Assembly: GCF_004565475.1 (NCBI RefSeq)
Contig: NZ_SRHX01000014.1
Coordinates: 1-42,648 of the forward strand
Direction of reading: 5' to 3'
DNA length: 42,648 nt
From: Lonepinella koalarum
GTDB taxonomy: Bacteria > Pseudomonadota > Gammaproteobacteria > Enterobacterales > Pasteurellaceae
Of the stretch, positions 7,760-16,014 are shown piece by piece. A model generated the notes under the pieces. It saw only the letters and a list, made by a program, of their open reading frames with translations. It was not told the origin of the DNA and searched no databases. The first letter of the stretch is position 1. Every line of letters begins with the position of its first letter. A program made the translations under genes and the position numbers.

Positions 7760-7993
7760 ATGAAAAAAGATTGGAGTCGAAAGCGAATTGTTTACGAGTT
7801 ACACGAGAGAAATATCACTTTAGGTTCTCTCTCTGTACAAGCAGGATTAGCACCGTCAACACTTAAAAACGCATTAAGAGCCAGTTATCCAAAAGGCGAA
7901 CGAATTATTGCGGAAGCTATCGGAGTTAAACCAGAAGTCATCTGGGCTGGTCGTTATGCCGAAAGGGGAAAACAATATGTGGGTAGAGCTTAA
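7760..7993 (+). CDS. ner: Ner-like early regulator
   Basis: A 77-residue helix-turn-helix protein: DWSRKRIVYELHERNITLGSLSVQAGLAPSTLKNALRASYPKGERIIAEAIGVKPEVIW is the Ner/SfsB (Nlp) signature. In Mu, Ner represses both early and repressor promoters early in lytic growth. It is the first rightward gene after the operator region, as in Mu. AAAGGA lies before the ATG. Its 3' end overlaps the start of the transposase gene by 17 bp. Confidence 0.92.
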   Translation: MKKDWSRKRIVYELHERNITLGSLSVQAGLAPSTLKNALRASYPKGERIIAEAIGVKPEVIWAGRYAERGKQYVGRA

Positions 7994-9941
7994 AGATATT
8001 TTGGGGGTTGGTGGGCTACCTGCAACTGTTCAAGGTATAACCAAAAAAGCAAAATTAGAAAATTGGGAACGTCGTAGAAAAATAGGTGTAAAAGGTAAAG
8101 CCTACGAATACGCCCTATCCTCCCTCCCCCAATCCGTACAAGCGGAACTGCTATTAAAGCAACGGGTGGAAACGGTGGGAAACGAACCAAAATCGCTAAA
8201 TTATCTGCCAGAAGTGATTTGGGCTCCGTTCGACAATGCCACAGAAAAACAACGTAGTGAGGCTCAGAGTAAGCTCACTCCCTTATATAAATTAGCTGAT
8301 TTAACCGAGCATGGCATTAAATTTACTGATGCCTTGATCATGGTGGCAAATGAATACGGTTTTGCCAAAGGGTCTTTAAAAAGATGGTTTTACAAAGTGC
8401 GGTCATTTTCTCGCTCAGATTGGCTCCCTTTGTTGCTTGATAAACATAGTGGCAAACGTCCTAACAAAGAAGCTGATTTTAGCGAAGAAGCGTGGGACGC
8501 ATTTAAAACCGATTATTTCCGCAAGGAACGCCCCCAATTTGGCGGTTGTTATGAACGGTTAAAACGAGCAGCGAAAGAAAAAGGTTGGATCGTCCCTTCG
8601 GCGAGCAGCATTAAACGCAAAATTGCCCGTGAAATCCCTAAAATCCAACAAGTGTATTTACGGGAAGGGGAAGATGCGGTGAGTAAATTTTTCCCAGCGA
8701 TGCAACGCACGGTGGCAGAGCTTGAAGCGTTGGAATGGATCAACGGTGACGGCTATCAACACAACGTGTTTGTGCGGTGGCATAACGGCGAAATTGTCCG
8801 CCCTAAAACATGGCTTTGGCAAGATATTCGCACCCGTAAAATCTTAGCTTATCGGGTGGATTTAAGCGAAAACTCCGACAGTATCCGTTTAAGTTTAATG
8901 GATTTAATTTGGAAATATGGTATCCCGAAAAAGCTCACCATAGACAACACTAGAGCCGCTGCTAACAAATGGATGACAGGGGGCGTGAAAAACCGTTATC
9001 GCTTTAAAGTGAAAGAAGATGATGTGAAAGGGATTATCCCGTTACTTGGCATTGATTTGCACTGGACATCGGTGCAATTTGGCAAAGGACGGGGACAAGC
9101 CAAGCCCATTGAACGTGCCTTTTCGCATGGTGGTTTAGGTGAACTTGTCGATAAACACCCAAGTCTTGCAGGCTTTTACACAGGTTCAGGGGTTGCTGAC
9201 CAACCTGACAACTATAACGGTGGTAAAAAAGGGGTGGATTACGGCACGTTTATTATGGCACTAGAAGACGGCATCCGCACCTTTAATGAACGAGAAAAAC
9301 GAGAAACGGAAATCTGCCAAGGTGTGTACAGTTTTTCCCAAGTATTTGAACGGGATTACGCAAAAGCCCATATTCACAAGGCAAGTAGCGAACAAATGCG
9401 ATTTCTAATGCTAATGAGCGAAGCCACCAGATTGAAAAAAGACGGCACCTTTGAGTTGGACTGTGGCGGAAAGGTAAATAACTGTAAGAACCGTTATTTA
9501 GCCACCGATTTAATCGGTACACCGCACAAAAAAGTAGTGGTGAAATTTGACCCTGCGGATTTACACAACAAAGTGTGGGTGTATAGCTTAGACGGCATTT
9601 TCTTAAGCGAAGCTATTTGTGATAAAGCTCTTGCCTTTGGCGATAAAGCGGCAGGACGTGAACATAACAAGGCTCGCCGTCAATTTGTGAAAGCCCAAAA
9701 ACAAATGGCAAAAGCTCAAATCAAGATGACCACGCAAGAAGTGGCACGTTTTCAACCTGAATTTGAAGAAGAGGAACCGATTGAGCCGAAAATTATTGAG
9801 CTGTTTCAACAACAGGGCAACGCCGTACGCAAAGTGGAAGTCGGCTTGTTAGAAGATGAAGACACTAACGATTACGAACAAGCCCAATTTCAAGGCTTAC
9901 GAGAATTTGCCAAAGAAAAAGGGTTAAAAACCACGATTTAA
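7977..9941 (+). CDS. MuA-like DDE transposase
   Basis: A 654-residue transposase that should pair and cleave the phage ends and join them to target DNA. Residues 1-60 are the MuR winged helix, followed by further DNA-binding helices. The catalytic core shows D258 (NGDGYQ), D323 (TIDNTR) and E379 (KPIERAF). A C-terminal domain after about 560 should contact MuB. I chose the ATG at 7977, which sits just after AAAGGGG, over an upstream in-frame ATG at 7908 that lies inside ner. A Haemophilus-type uptake motif AAGTGCGGT lies at 8395-8403. Confidence 0.95.
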   Translation: MWVELKDILGVGGLPATVQGITKKAKLENWERRRKIGVKGKAYEYALSSLPQSVQAELLLKQRVETVGNEPKSLNYLPEVIWAPFDNATEKQRSEAQSKLTPLYKLADLTEHGIKFTDALIMVANEYGFAKGSLKRWFYKVRSFSRSDWLPLLLDKHSGKRPNKEADFSEEAWDAFKTDYFRKERPQFGGCYERLKRAAKEKGWIVPSASSIKRKIAREIPKIQQVYLREGEDAVSKFFPAMQRTVAELEALEWINGDGYQHNVFVRWHNGEIVRPKTWLWQDIRTRKILAYRVDLSENSDSIRLSLMDLIWKYGIPKKLTIDNTRAAANKWMTGGVKNRYRFKVKEDDVKGIIPLLGIDLHWTSVQFGKGRGQAKPIERAFSHGGLGELVDKHPSLAGFYTGSGVADQPDNYNGGKKGVDYGTFIMALEDGIRTFNEREKRETEICQGVYSFSQVFERDYAKAHIHKASSEQMRFLMLMSEATRLKKDGTFELDCGGKVNNCKNRYLATDLIGTPHKKVVVKFDPADLHNKVWVYSLDGIFLSEAICDKALAFGDKAAGREHNKARRQFVKAQKQMAKAQIKMTTQEVARFQPEFEEEEPIEPKIIELFQQQGNAVRKVEVGLLEDEDTNDYEQAQFQGLREFAKEKGLKTTI

Positions 9942-9984
9942 ACCGAATTTTAATCACATTTAACTGAAATTTAAGGAGTACAAA

Positions 9985-10263
9985 ATGTTTAATCAAATCC
10001 AACAAGCACGCCAATGCAGACAGATGAAAAAGGTGTCCCGATATAAAGCACGCCTTGAACAATATGAAGAAGCCTATGACTTTTTCAAAGCGGATTATTT
10101 ACGCCAACAGGATGTGGCTATCGCTGAATGTTATCTTCGCCTTGTGAAAGTGGCAGAAAAGGAAGGCTGGCAAGTGCCAACCTTGCTGGAGGTGAAAGAG
10201 TGGGTTGAAAAGCCGTTGACACTTAAATCTTGCAAAATTGAACGGCGGAGATTTCAACAATAG
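9985..10263 (+). CDS. Small basic early protein of unknown function
   Basis: A 92-residue protein, helical and rich in Lys, Arg, Gln and Tyr (RQCRQMKKVSRYKARLEQYEEAYDFFKADYLRQQDVAIAECYLRLVKVAEKEGW). It has an excellent ribosome site (AAGGAG) and lies between MuA and MuB. The C-terminal ~13 residues overlap the end of the convergent reverse-strand gene at 10223-10657, so its original end may have changed when that gene arrived. I recognise no family. Confidence 0.7.
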   Translation: MFNQIQQARQCRQMKKVSRYKARLEQYEEAYDFFKADYLRQQDVAIAECYLRLVKVAEKEGWQVPTLLEVKEWVEKPLTLKSCKIERRRFQQ

Positions 10264-10657
10264 GCACTCGGTCAAAACGCAATAGAAAGGCAATGCGATC
10301 TTGACAAGAAATAGGCAATAACAACTGGGTTTCATCGAGTTTTACTAAAGCCTTAGTGAGTTCATCTAGCTTGTAATGCAACACAGACAGGAACCCTGAA
10401 GAAAAACCAAAAAGATTTTGACTGTGATCAATGGTTTTAGGCACAAGCACCGCAGGTAATAGGTTAATCAGATCCACATAGCCTTTTCGAAAACTCGCCA
10501 AACTAGGTTTGCTTTCCGTATTAGCAAAGGAAAGCGGAAATTCATCTTTTAAAATTTGAATTTCACTCAATAAGGTTTGCGTATTCATCAGGGCTAACGG
10601 TTTTCCTTTTAGTTCTGCGGTATCAAATAGGCTAAGTGTTGAAATTTTCATTGTCAT
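10223..10657 (-). CDS. Unknown reverse-strand protein inside the early operon
   Basis: A 144-residue protein read against the early operon between the MuA-linked gene and MuB. It is leucine-rich but shows no clear membrane segment. The segment SFRKGYVDLINLLPAVLVPKTIDHSQNLFGFSSGFLSVLHYKLDEL faintly recalls the helical LLPAS..HH..GGLL.H region of TraI_2-type relaxase proteins, but the histidines are missing; I do not rely on it. No long forward-strand frame exists here, which supports it being real. An alternative start is the Met two codons later (10651). Only 27 bp separate its start from muB, so its promoter would overlap muB. Confidence 0.55.
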   Translation of the reverse strand: MTMKISTLSLFDTAELKGKPLALMNTQTLLSEIQILKDEFPLSFANTESKPSLASFRKGYVDLINLLPAVLVPKTIDHSQNLFGFSSGFLSVLHYKLDELTKALVKLDETQLLLPISCQDRIAFLLRFDRVPIVEISAVQFCKI

Positions 10658-10684
10658 TATTCCATAAATTAAAGGGCTTTTATT

Positions 10685-11602
10685 ATGACACTAAACACCC
10701 AAATCAAACAACTTTTAACCACAGGGCAGATCACCCAAACAGATCTCGCTCAACAGGCAGGGATTTCCACTTCCGCATTGAGTACCTATCTCAAAGGCAC
10801 TTACAAAGGCAATGTGGAAAACGTGGAAAAATCCCTAGCCTTATGGCTAGAAACCCAAACCAAAAAGCAACAAGTGTTTGTGGAAGCACCGCAGTTTATT
10901 GAAACCCAGACCGCCAAAAACGTGTTTTACACGCTGGATATGGCACGCTTAATGCAAACTTCTATCACAGTTTACGGGGCAAGTGGTGTGGGAAAAACCA
11001 AGGCGTGCAGAGAATACACCCAACGCAATAACAACGTATGGATGGTGACTTCTAGCCCAAGCCGTTCCAGTTTAGGGGCGATTTTATACGACATCGCTTT
11101 AACCCTAGGGGTGAATAATCCGCCCCGTCGCAAAGACAATTTAAGCCGTTTAGTGATTAACAAACTGGAAGGCACCCAAGGCTTAGTGATTATTGATGAA
11201 AGCGACCATTTGACCTATGAAGCACTGGAAGAAATCCGCTTTATTCAAGAGAAAGCCGAAGTGGGTTTTGCCTTTATTGGCAACATTGAAGTGTATACCA
11301 AAATCCAAGGGGGCGTGAATCAAGCCAGCAAATACGCCCGAGTGTGGTCAAGAATTGGCAAACACTACGAAATCAAAGCCAGTCGCAAAGATGACATCAA
11401 AGCGATTGTGGCGGCGTGGGGGCTGGATACTACCGACAAAGACTTAATGAAAGTCGCTTGTGAGATTGGCGGTAAAGCAGGGAGCCTTAGGATTTTAACC
11501 CAATATTTACGCCTTGCTGGCATCACTGCCAAAGGACAAGGCACAGCGATTACCCTTGAGCTAATTTTGCAAGCTCAAGCCCAAATGAAAGGAGCCAACT
11601 AA
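10685..11602 (+). CDS. MuB-like AAA+ ATPase, transposition target factor
   Basis: A 305-residue ATPase. An N-terminal helix-turn-helix (about 18-50, QTDLAQQAGISTSALSTYLKGTY) precedes an AAA+ domain with Walker A GASGVGKT (98-105) and Walker B LVIIDESDH (D171, E172). MuB polymerises on DNA, marks targets and activates MuA, giving immunity near its own ends. The stop overlaps the next start as TAATG. It is close in length to Mu gpB (312). Confidence 0.95.
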   Translation: MTLNTQIKQLLTTGQITQTDLAQQAGISTSALSTYLKGTYKGNVENVEKSLALWLETQTKKQQVFVEAPQFIETQTAKNVFYTLDMARLMQTSITVYGASGVGKTKACREYTQRNNNVWMVTSSPSRSSLGAILYDIALTLGVNNPPRRKDNLSRLVINKLEGTQGLVIIDESDHLTYEALEEIRFIQEKAEVGFAFIGNIEVYTKIQGGVNQASKYARVWSRIGKHYEIKASRKDDIKAIVAAWGLDTTDKDLMKVACEIGGKAGSLRILTQYLRLAGITAKGQGTAITLELILQAQAQMKGAN

Positions 11603-11913
11603 TGGACAGCAAAGAACAAAAACTCGCCCACAAAGTGGTGGGCGGACGCAATGATTTAACCCTTAAATATCTCAATCAAGTACAAAAATGTATTGAACAT
11701 TTAGACCGTATCGGGCTACACGTGATCAACGTGGAATTTTGCAAAATCAAGCCAACGGTACGAGTACAAGCCCCTTATTTAGACCAAGAACAACGCCTTG
11801 TCAACGACTACCGAGCCATCCGCTTTATGAATGGCAACGACAGCGGACGCTTTCAAGAATATCAAATGATGGTCGAAGGCATTCGAGTCGTCTGGCGTGC
11901 GTATTTACATTAA
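11602..11913 (+). CDS. Early phage protein of unknown function
   Basis: A 103-residue soluble protein, translationally coupled to MuB by a one-base overlap. It shows mixed helices and strands (TLKYLNQVQKCIEHLDRIGLHVINVEF and NGNDSGRFQEYQMMVEGIRVVWRAYLH) and no motif I can assign. Its place between MuB and Gam is typical for small conserved proteins in Haemophilus Mu-like phages. Confidence 0.75.
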   Translation: MDSKEQKLAHKVVGGRNDLTLKYLNQVQKCIEHLDRIGLHVINVEFCKIKPTVRVQAPYLDQEQRLVNDYRAIRFMNGNDSGRFQEYQMMVEGIRVVWRAYLH

Positions 11914-11939
11914 TTTTATTAACCACAGGAGAAAAAACA

Positions 11940-12461
11940 ATGGCGAAAGCAACCAACCGAATCAAAGCCCCGACCCAAGCCTTGCGAGTGCAATCTCGTG
12001 ACGAAGTGGAAGTGGCGATAAAACAGCTAGGCGACAAGCAGCGAGAGCTACAGCGCCTTGTCACCTATCAGAATGATGAAATCACGGCAATTACAGCAAG
12101 TTATGCTGAACCGTTGCAAGTGTTAAAAAATGAAATTAGCCACCAACAACAAGCTATTCAAGCATGGTGTGAAAGCCACCGTGATGAATTAACCCAAAAC
12201 GGCAAACAAAAAACCGGCTACTTCAACACCGGCGAAGTGCAATGGCGAACCAATCCACCAAGCGTTCGCATTACCAAAGCGGATCAGGTGATTGAAAACT
12301 TGAAAACGCTGGGGATGTTGGAATTTATCCGCACCAAGGAAGAAATCAACAAGGATGCGATTTTGTTAGATCCAGAGAAAGCCAGAACGGTGAATGGCAT
12401 TGCCATTAAATCGGGCGTGGGAGAGTTTGTGATCAAGCCGTTTGAGCAAGATGTGAAGTAA
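11940..12461 (+). CDS. gam: Gam-like host-nuclease inhibitor
   Basis: A 173-residue DNA-end-binding protein of the Mu Gam family. An N-terminal helical coiled coil (about 20-85: DEVEVAIKQLGDKQRELQRLVTYQNDEITAI) is followed by the conserved TGYFNTGEVQWRTNPPSVRITKADQVIENLK segment. Mu Gam binds double-strand ends as a Ku-like dimer and shields them from exonucleases. Start at 11940 is supported by CAGGAG 11 bp upstream; in-frame ATGs further upstream lie inside the preceding gene. Confidence 0.92.
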   Translation: MAKATNRIKAPTQALRVQSRDEVEVAIKQLGDKQRELQRLVTYQNDEITAITASYAEPLQVLKNEISHQQQAIQAWCESHRDELTQNGKQKTGYFNTGEVQWRTNPPSVRITKADQVIENLKTLGMLEFIRTKEEINKDAILLDPEKARTVNGIAIKSGVGEFVIKPFEQDVK

Positions 12462-12471
12462 GGGGGAGCGA

Positions 12472-12546
12472 ATGTTATCCGAACTGTATCCCTACGCTTA
12501 TTTGGCCTTTATGGCGTTTATTTTTTGGTGTTTCGTGAAATATTAA
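12472..12546 (+). CDS. 24-residue single-pass membrane miniprotein
   Basis: A very short frame, MLSELYPYAYLAFMAFIFWC plus FVKY, forms one hydrophobic segment rich in aromatic residues. It has a strong SD (AAGGGGG) and starts 10 bp after gam. Size and context fit a real phage miniprotein, but nothing confirms translation. Confidence 0.45.
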   Translation: MLSELYPYAYLAFMAFIFWCFVKY

Positions 12547-12620
12547 AACCGTTTTCAATGCCCTTTAAAGGGAAATTTAAGGGGCATTTATAAACGATTT
12601 TATTGACGCAAGGAGCAACT

Positions 12621-12833
12621 ATGACAACAAAGAAACCCACATCCATTGAAGACAAAGCACGCTACCGCCACTGGAGCGAAATAGCCAGTGATGCCGAAAA
12701 GCAAGGTGATTACCGCACTGCTGCCGAAGCGTGGAACTCGGCGATGCACTGTGCCAATCTTAAAAATCAAGAATGGTGTGCAGGGCGGCGAGAATTTTGC
12801 GAACGAATGATAAAACGACCATTTCGGGGGTAA
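12621..12833 (+). CDS. ANR-family regulator
   Basis: A 70-residue protein matching the ANR (AraC negative regulator, Aar-like) pattern: YRHWSEIASDAEKQGDYRTAAEAWNSAMHCANLKNQEWCAGRREFCERM. Family members bind AraC-type activators and block dimerisation, and are common on phages and virulence plasmids. Start 12621 is favoured by AAGGAG directly upstream. It is separated from the next gene by 2 bp. Its partner in this host is unknown. Confidence 0.8.
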   Translation: MTTKKPTSIEDKARYRHWSEIASDAEKQGDYRTAAEAWNSAMHCANLKNQEWCAGRREFCERMIKRPFRG

Positions 12834-12835
12834 CA

Positions 12836-13009
12836 ATGAACATCAGAAAACCGAGTTTTAACGAGCAACTGGATGATGTGTATCAAAGCCTTGATACCGC
12901 CCGTTATTTGCACGCCGAAGACGAGCCCCAATCCGCCCTGAAAATGCTAAAACAAGCACAACAGGAACTAAAGCAAATGATTTGGCGGTTGACGCCAATC
13001 ACCCATTAA
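12836..13009 (+). CDS. Small helical early protein
   Basis: A 57-residue protein, mostly helical (FNEQLDDVYQSLDTARYLHAEDEPQSALKMLKQAQQELKQMIWRL). It starts after TTTCGGGGGTAAC, overlapping nothing, 2 bp after the ANR gene. No family recognised. Confidence 0.65.
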   Translation: MNIRKPSFNEQLDDVYQSLDTARYLHAEDEPQSALKMLKQAQQELKQMIWRLTPITH

Positions 13010-13047
13010 TCAATTAATTAATTAACCCAGTTCAACAGGAGAACACA

Positions 13048-13962
13048 ATGAAAAACAGTGATTTTATTAAAATGACCAGCGTGAGTATTTACAGTATGGC
13101 GTTTCCAACCGATAAACTGGTGGAAACCTTAGAAAATGCCATCTTTGATACGGTGAATAATCAAAAATTTGAACTGATTCACAACCCCATCACAGGGGAA
13201 AAAGTGCATAAATTAGGCGAAAATGGTTTGTTTTTCTCCATCCGTGCAGAATACAAACCGATAACAGCAATCATGTTATCCAGTAAATATTATGCCATGA
13301 TGCAAGATAATCCTGAGGGACGAGCGGAAGAGGAAATAATACAATTGGCCCATACGGAATTAATGCAGACACTTCCTACCGTGTCAGAAATTTACAACTT
13401 TTTCTATAATACCGAAACCGAATTATTGATGATGAACAGCCGTTCACAGCGAGCCAAATTGGCATTGACACAATTAATTCATCTGTTCGGCTTGGCAGGG
13501 ATGAAAAGCATCATTGTATCGGATGAGAAATTAGGCTTAAACCAAAAACTTGAAGATTATTTAAACAACGGCACACCATTATTTAAAGGCGTTGAATTTG
13601 ATTTTGAAGCCACGCTGGTGCGTGAAAATGCCGATGAAAAAGCCTATCTCACCTGTAAACATGTAGATCAACCAAGTGGCAAGGAAAAAGCCTTGCAAGC
13701 CTTGAAAGACGGCTTTGCAGTGCAATCCTTGAAAATGAATTGCCTTGATGACGTGAAATTTAAACTGGATAGACAGTTAGAAATCCGTTCTATGCGTTGG
13801 ACAGGCATGGCGAAAACCGCCAACAAATTAGACCGACAAGGCACAGGGTGTACTGGTATTTTTTATGGCTTTATCCAAAATCAATTTGACGTATTAAATC
13901 GGATTGAAAAGCATACGTTATTAACCTTTACGCAAGACACTAAGCTAGAAACCTTTGCCTAA
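13048..13962 (+). CDS. RdgC-like recombination-associated protein (tentative)
   Basis: A 304-residue protein whose length and segment order resemble RdgC. The closest match is ETELLMMNSRSQRAKLALTQLIHLFGLAGMKSI against the RdgC block ending with -LRKSLGSLPVVPL. A later segment, KEKALQALKDGFAVQSLKMNCLDDVKFKLDRQLEIRSMRW, resembles the RdgC helix plus strand ending in -IQFVMCDDGSLKRLKF. RdgC forms a DNA-encircling dimer that limits RecA filament formation. Next to Gam, this would give the phage two DNA-protecting proteins. The assignment is by eye and could be wrong. Start 13048 follows CAGGAG. Confidence 0.5.
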   Translation: MKNSDFIKMTSVSIYSMAFPTDKLVETLENAIFDTVNNQKFELIHNPITGEKVHKLGENGLFFSIRAEYKPITAIMLSSKYYAMMQDNPEGRAEEEIIQLAHTELMQTLPTVSEIYNFFYNTETELLMMNSRSQRAKLALTQLIHLFGLAGMKSIIVSDEKLGLNQKLEDYLNNGTPLFKGVEFDFEATLVRENADEKAYLTCKHVDQPSGKEKALQALKDGFAVQSLKMNCLDDVKFKLDRQLEIRSMRWTGMAKTANKLDRQGTGCTGIFYGFIQNQFDVLNRIEKHTLLTFTQDTKLETFA

Positions 13963-13972
13963 AAGTTATTTA

Positions 13973-14007
13973 CAGCTCATTGTGTTTTACGTTGTAGCAG
14001 TGAGCTG
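13973..14007. other. Intergenic stem-loop
   Basis: CAGCTCA pairs with TGAGCTG across a 21-nt loop, in the 79-bp gap before the zinc-ribbon gene. No T-run follows, so it is more likely an RNA-processing or stability element than a terminator. Confidence 0.4.
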
Positions 14008-14041
14008 AATAATAAGTTTTACCCCAAAAGGAGTCACCCAA

Positions 14042-14506
14042 ATGAAATGTAAATGCCCTGCTTGTGGGGCGGTGTTATCCCTTGATGTGTTGTTACAACA
14101 TGAGCAAGCAAGTCAAGCCGTCTTTTCTGCCTTATCCATTAATGGCGAATTTGGTCGCTTGGCAGTGCAATATTTAGGACTCTTTCGCCCTGAAAAAACC
14201 ATGCTGACAATGGAACGGCTGACGAAAGTGTTGAATGAATTGTTAGATATTGTCAATGCTGGGGGATTTAAACGCAATGGTCAGCAAGTGAATACCAGTT
14301 TAGACAGTTGGATTGACGGCTTAAATGCGGTGTTAACTAACCGCCATGCGATTAAACGTCCGCTCACGTCGCATAATTATTTATTAGAAGTGGTGAGCCA
14401 ACGCCAAGGGCGAGTGGTGAGAGTGATAAACCACGCTGAATCACGCCGATTTGAAAGCAAAACCGGCAAAGCGGTGGCAAGTCTGGTGGAGTTTGCCAAT
14501 GAGTAA
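14042..14506 (+). CDS. Zinc-ribbon phage protein
   Basis: A 154-residue protein with an N-terminal CKCPACG knuckle (C3, C5, C8), so possibly a partial zinc site, then an all-helical body (LLQHEQASQAVFSALSINGEFGRLAVQYLGLF..MTMERLTKVLNELLDIVNAG). Proteins of this type sit between Gam and GemA in related Mu-like phages and are of unknown role, perhaps in replication control. It overlaps the next start as ATGAGTAA. SD AAAAGGAG precedes it. Confidence 0.7.
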   Translation: MKCKCPACGAVLSLDVLLQHEQASQAVFSALSINGEFGRLAVQYLGLFRPEKTMLTMERLTKVLNELLDIVNAGGFKRNGQQVNTSLDSWIDGLNAVLTNRHAIKRPLTSHNYLLEVVSQRQGRVVRVINHAESRRFESKTGKAVASLVEFANE

Positions 14507-14903
14507 GCCTTTGCCGCCAGAAACGAAATGGTTAAAAAGCGTGGTCGCTCAGGGGTTGGCAAGATTAATTGTGTTAGGTTTACCAGGGCGACCAGCGGAA
14601 GAAATGGCAAAACAGGTGGCAACTGTTTGGGTTGAAGCCTTGCTGTTTAAATTCAGTGGCTGGGACGAAAAATTAGACAGAAAACGTCTAGAAAAAGCCT
14701 TTATGCAATTATGCTGTGATTGTGACAAATTCCCTAGTCCAAAGTTATTACTAGATTGTTTACCCCCTAGGGATATTGTATGCCTACCATCGCCTAAAAG
14801 TGAACCGCTTAGCCCAGAACGGCAAGCCGAACTGGCACAGCGTTTTCAAGAGTTAAGACAATTTCTTGGACAAGCGAGCCAAACAAGACGAATAACCCCA
14901 TAA
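14499..14903 (+). CDS. Phage protein of unknown function, coupled to zinc-ribbon gene
   Basis: A 134-residue helical protein (LPPETKWLKSVVAQGLARLIVLGLPGRPAEEMAKQVATVWVEALL). I start it at 14499, where ATGAGTAA overlaps the preceding stop. The middle has CCDCDKFPSPKLLLDCLPPR, with clustered cysteines. The tail is Pro-, Glu- and Arg-rich. I recognise no family; position suggests an early or replication accessory role. Confidence 0.65.
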   Translation: MSKPLPPETKWLKSVVAQGLARLIVLGLPGRPAEEMAKQVATVWVEALLFKFSGWDEKLDRKRLEKAFMQLCCDCDKFPSPKLLLDCLPPRDIVCLPSPKSEPLSPERQAELAQRFQELRQFLGQASQTRRITP

Positions 14904-14915
14904 GGAAAAAGCATT

Positions 14916-15380
14916 ATGCACTACACCAAACCCAAATTAATTCAGCTGATCCACATTGCCAAGCAAAAACTCGGCATAGATGAATTTAGTTACCGAGCCA
15001 TGTTGCAACGCATCGCTAAAAAAGATAGTTGCAAAGCCATGACCCTTGCTGAATTAATGCAAGTCATGCACGAATTAGAACAAAAAGGCTTTAAAGTGCG
15101 TGCAAACCATCGAAAATACTCGCCAAGCTCAAAAACTGCGGTGGTAAAAAGCCAAATTTCCAGCAAAATTAGAGCGATTTGGATTGATATGGCAAAACAT
15201 GGCATCATTCGTGACGGTTCAGAACAGGCGTTGAATGCATGGGTACGTTCCATTGCCAACCCCATTTTAAATCGTCAAAACCAACCTATTGTGTTAAACG
15301 TGGGGGCGTTAGATGACAGAATGGCAAGTCTAGTACTAGAACGGTTAAAACAATGGCAAAAACGCACCGCAAGCAATTAG
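14916..15380 (+). CDS. gemA: GemA-like regulatory protein (Mu gp16, DUF1018)
   Basis: A 154-residue protein of the GemA family: KLIQLIHIAKQKLGIDEFSYRAMLQRIAKKDSCKAMTLAELMQVMHELEQKGFK is the conserved N-terminal region. A linker and a second helical part (KIRAIWIDMAKHGIIRDGSEQALNAWVRS) follow. Mu GemA affects host gene expression and supercoiling. AAGGA precedes it. It lies directly before the Mor-type activator as in Mu. Confidence 0.9.
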   Translation: MHYTKPKLIQLIHIAKQKLGIDEFSYRAMLQRIAKKDSCKAMTLAELMQVMHELEQKGFKVRANHRKYSPSSKTAVVKSQISSKIRAIWIDMAKHGIIRDGSEQALNAWVRSIANPILNRQNQPIVLNVGALDDRMASLVLERLKQWQKRTASN

Positions 15381-15455
15381 TCAAAAAATCTTTTCCATAA
15401 GCCAAACGGAACCGCTATAATTTTAACCATAGATCATTCTTACGGAGAGCAGACA

Positions 15456-15827
15456 ATGTTAAACGAACAAATTGACAATTTTCAACAAAAAGCCCCTGAG
15501 CTATTGTCAGATCTTGCCAAACGTATTGAACTGGGCGTATTGTCTAAAATGTCGTCTGCCAACGATGAAAACCAGCAACAAGCTCGTCAAATTGGCATTG
15601 AAATTGCCCATGATATTGCCAACGCTTGGGGCGGTGAAGTGATTTATATTCCACGTAATTTGATTTTGTTATTAAGCGAACGTGATCGGCAAATTTACGC
15701 CGAATTTAACGGCAGAAACCATAGCGAATTGGCACGCAAATACAAAGTTTCTATGCAATGGGTATATCAAATTGTGAAGAAAATGCGAAAGGAAGAGATT
15801 GACCGCCAACAACCGCAGTTGTTTTAG
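15456..15827 (+). CDS. mor: Mor/C-type transcription activator
   Basis: A 123-residue activator of the Mor family: QQARQIGIEIAHDIANAWGGEVIYIPRN is the dimerisation region, and LSERDRQIYAEFNGRNHSELARKYKVSMQWVYQIVKKM is the helix-turn-helix. In Mu, Mor switches on the middle promoter and its relative C the late ones. I see no second homologue in the window, so this single protein may activate the late genes directly, as suggested for other short Mu-like phages. A terminator at 15872-15902 ends this operon. Confidence 0.9.
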   Translation: MLNEQIDNFQQKAPELLSDLAKRIELGVLSKMSSANDENQQQARQIGIEIAHDIANAWGGEVIYIPRNLILLLSERDRQIYAEFNGRNHSELARKYKVSMQWVYQIVKKMRKEEIDRQQPQLF

Positions 15828-15871
15828 TATTCTTTAAACTGTTTTAAAAGACAAGAAGGTTATTCATGTTT

Positions 15872-15902
15872 AAGCTTTACCTATTTTCTGGTAAGGCTTT
15901 TT
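15872..15902 (+). terminator. Terminator of the early/middle operon
   Basis: AAGCTTTACC (15872-15881) pairs with GGTAAGGCTT (15890-15899), one T-G pair, and a T-run to 15902 follows. Confidence 0.8.
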
Positions 15903-16014
15903 CAGCATTCAATAATTAACTAAAAAGGTAAATTAATTTTATATAATATTGATTTTTTGTTTTTGGTTGTAGTAATCTTACACAAACTTTAATTCAAGTG
16001 AGGAGAACAATATT

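Noticed and set aside
12600-12836. Reverse-strand ORF over the ANR gene
   Set aside because: Exact shadow of the ANR frame, Cys/Phe-rich, no ribosome site.
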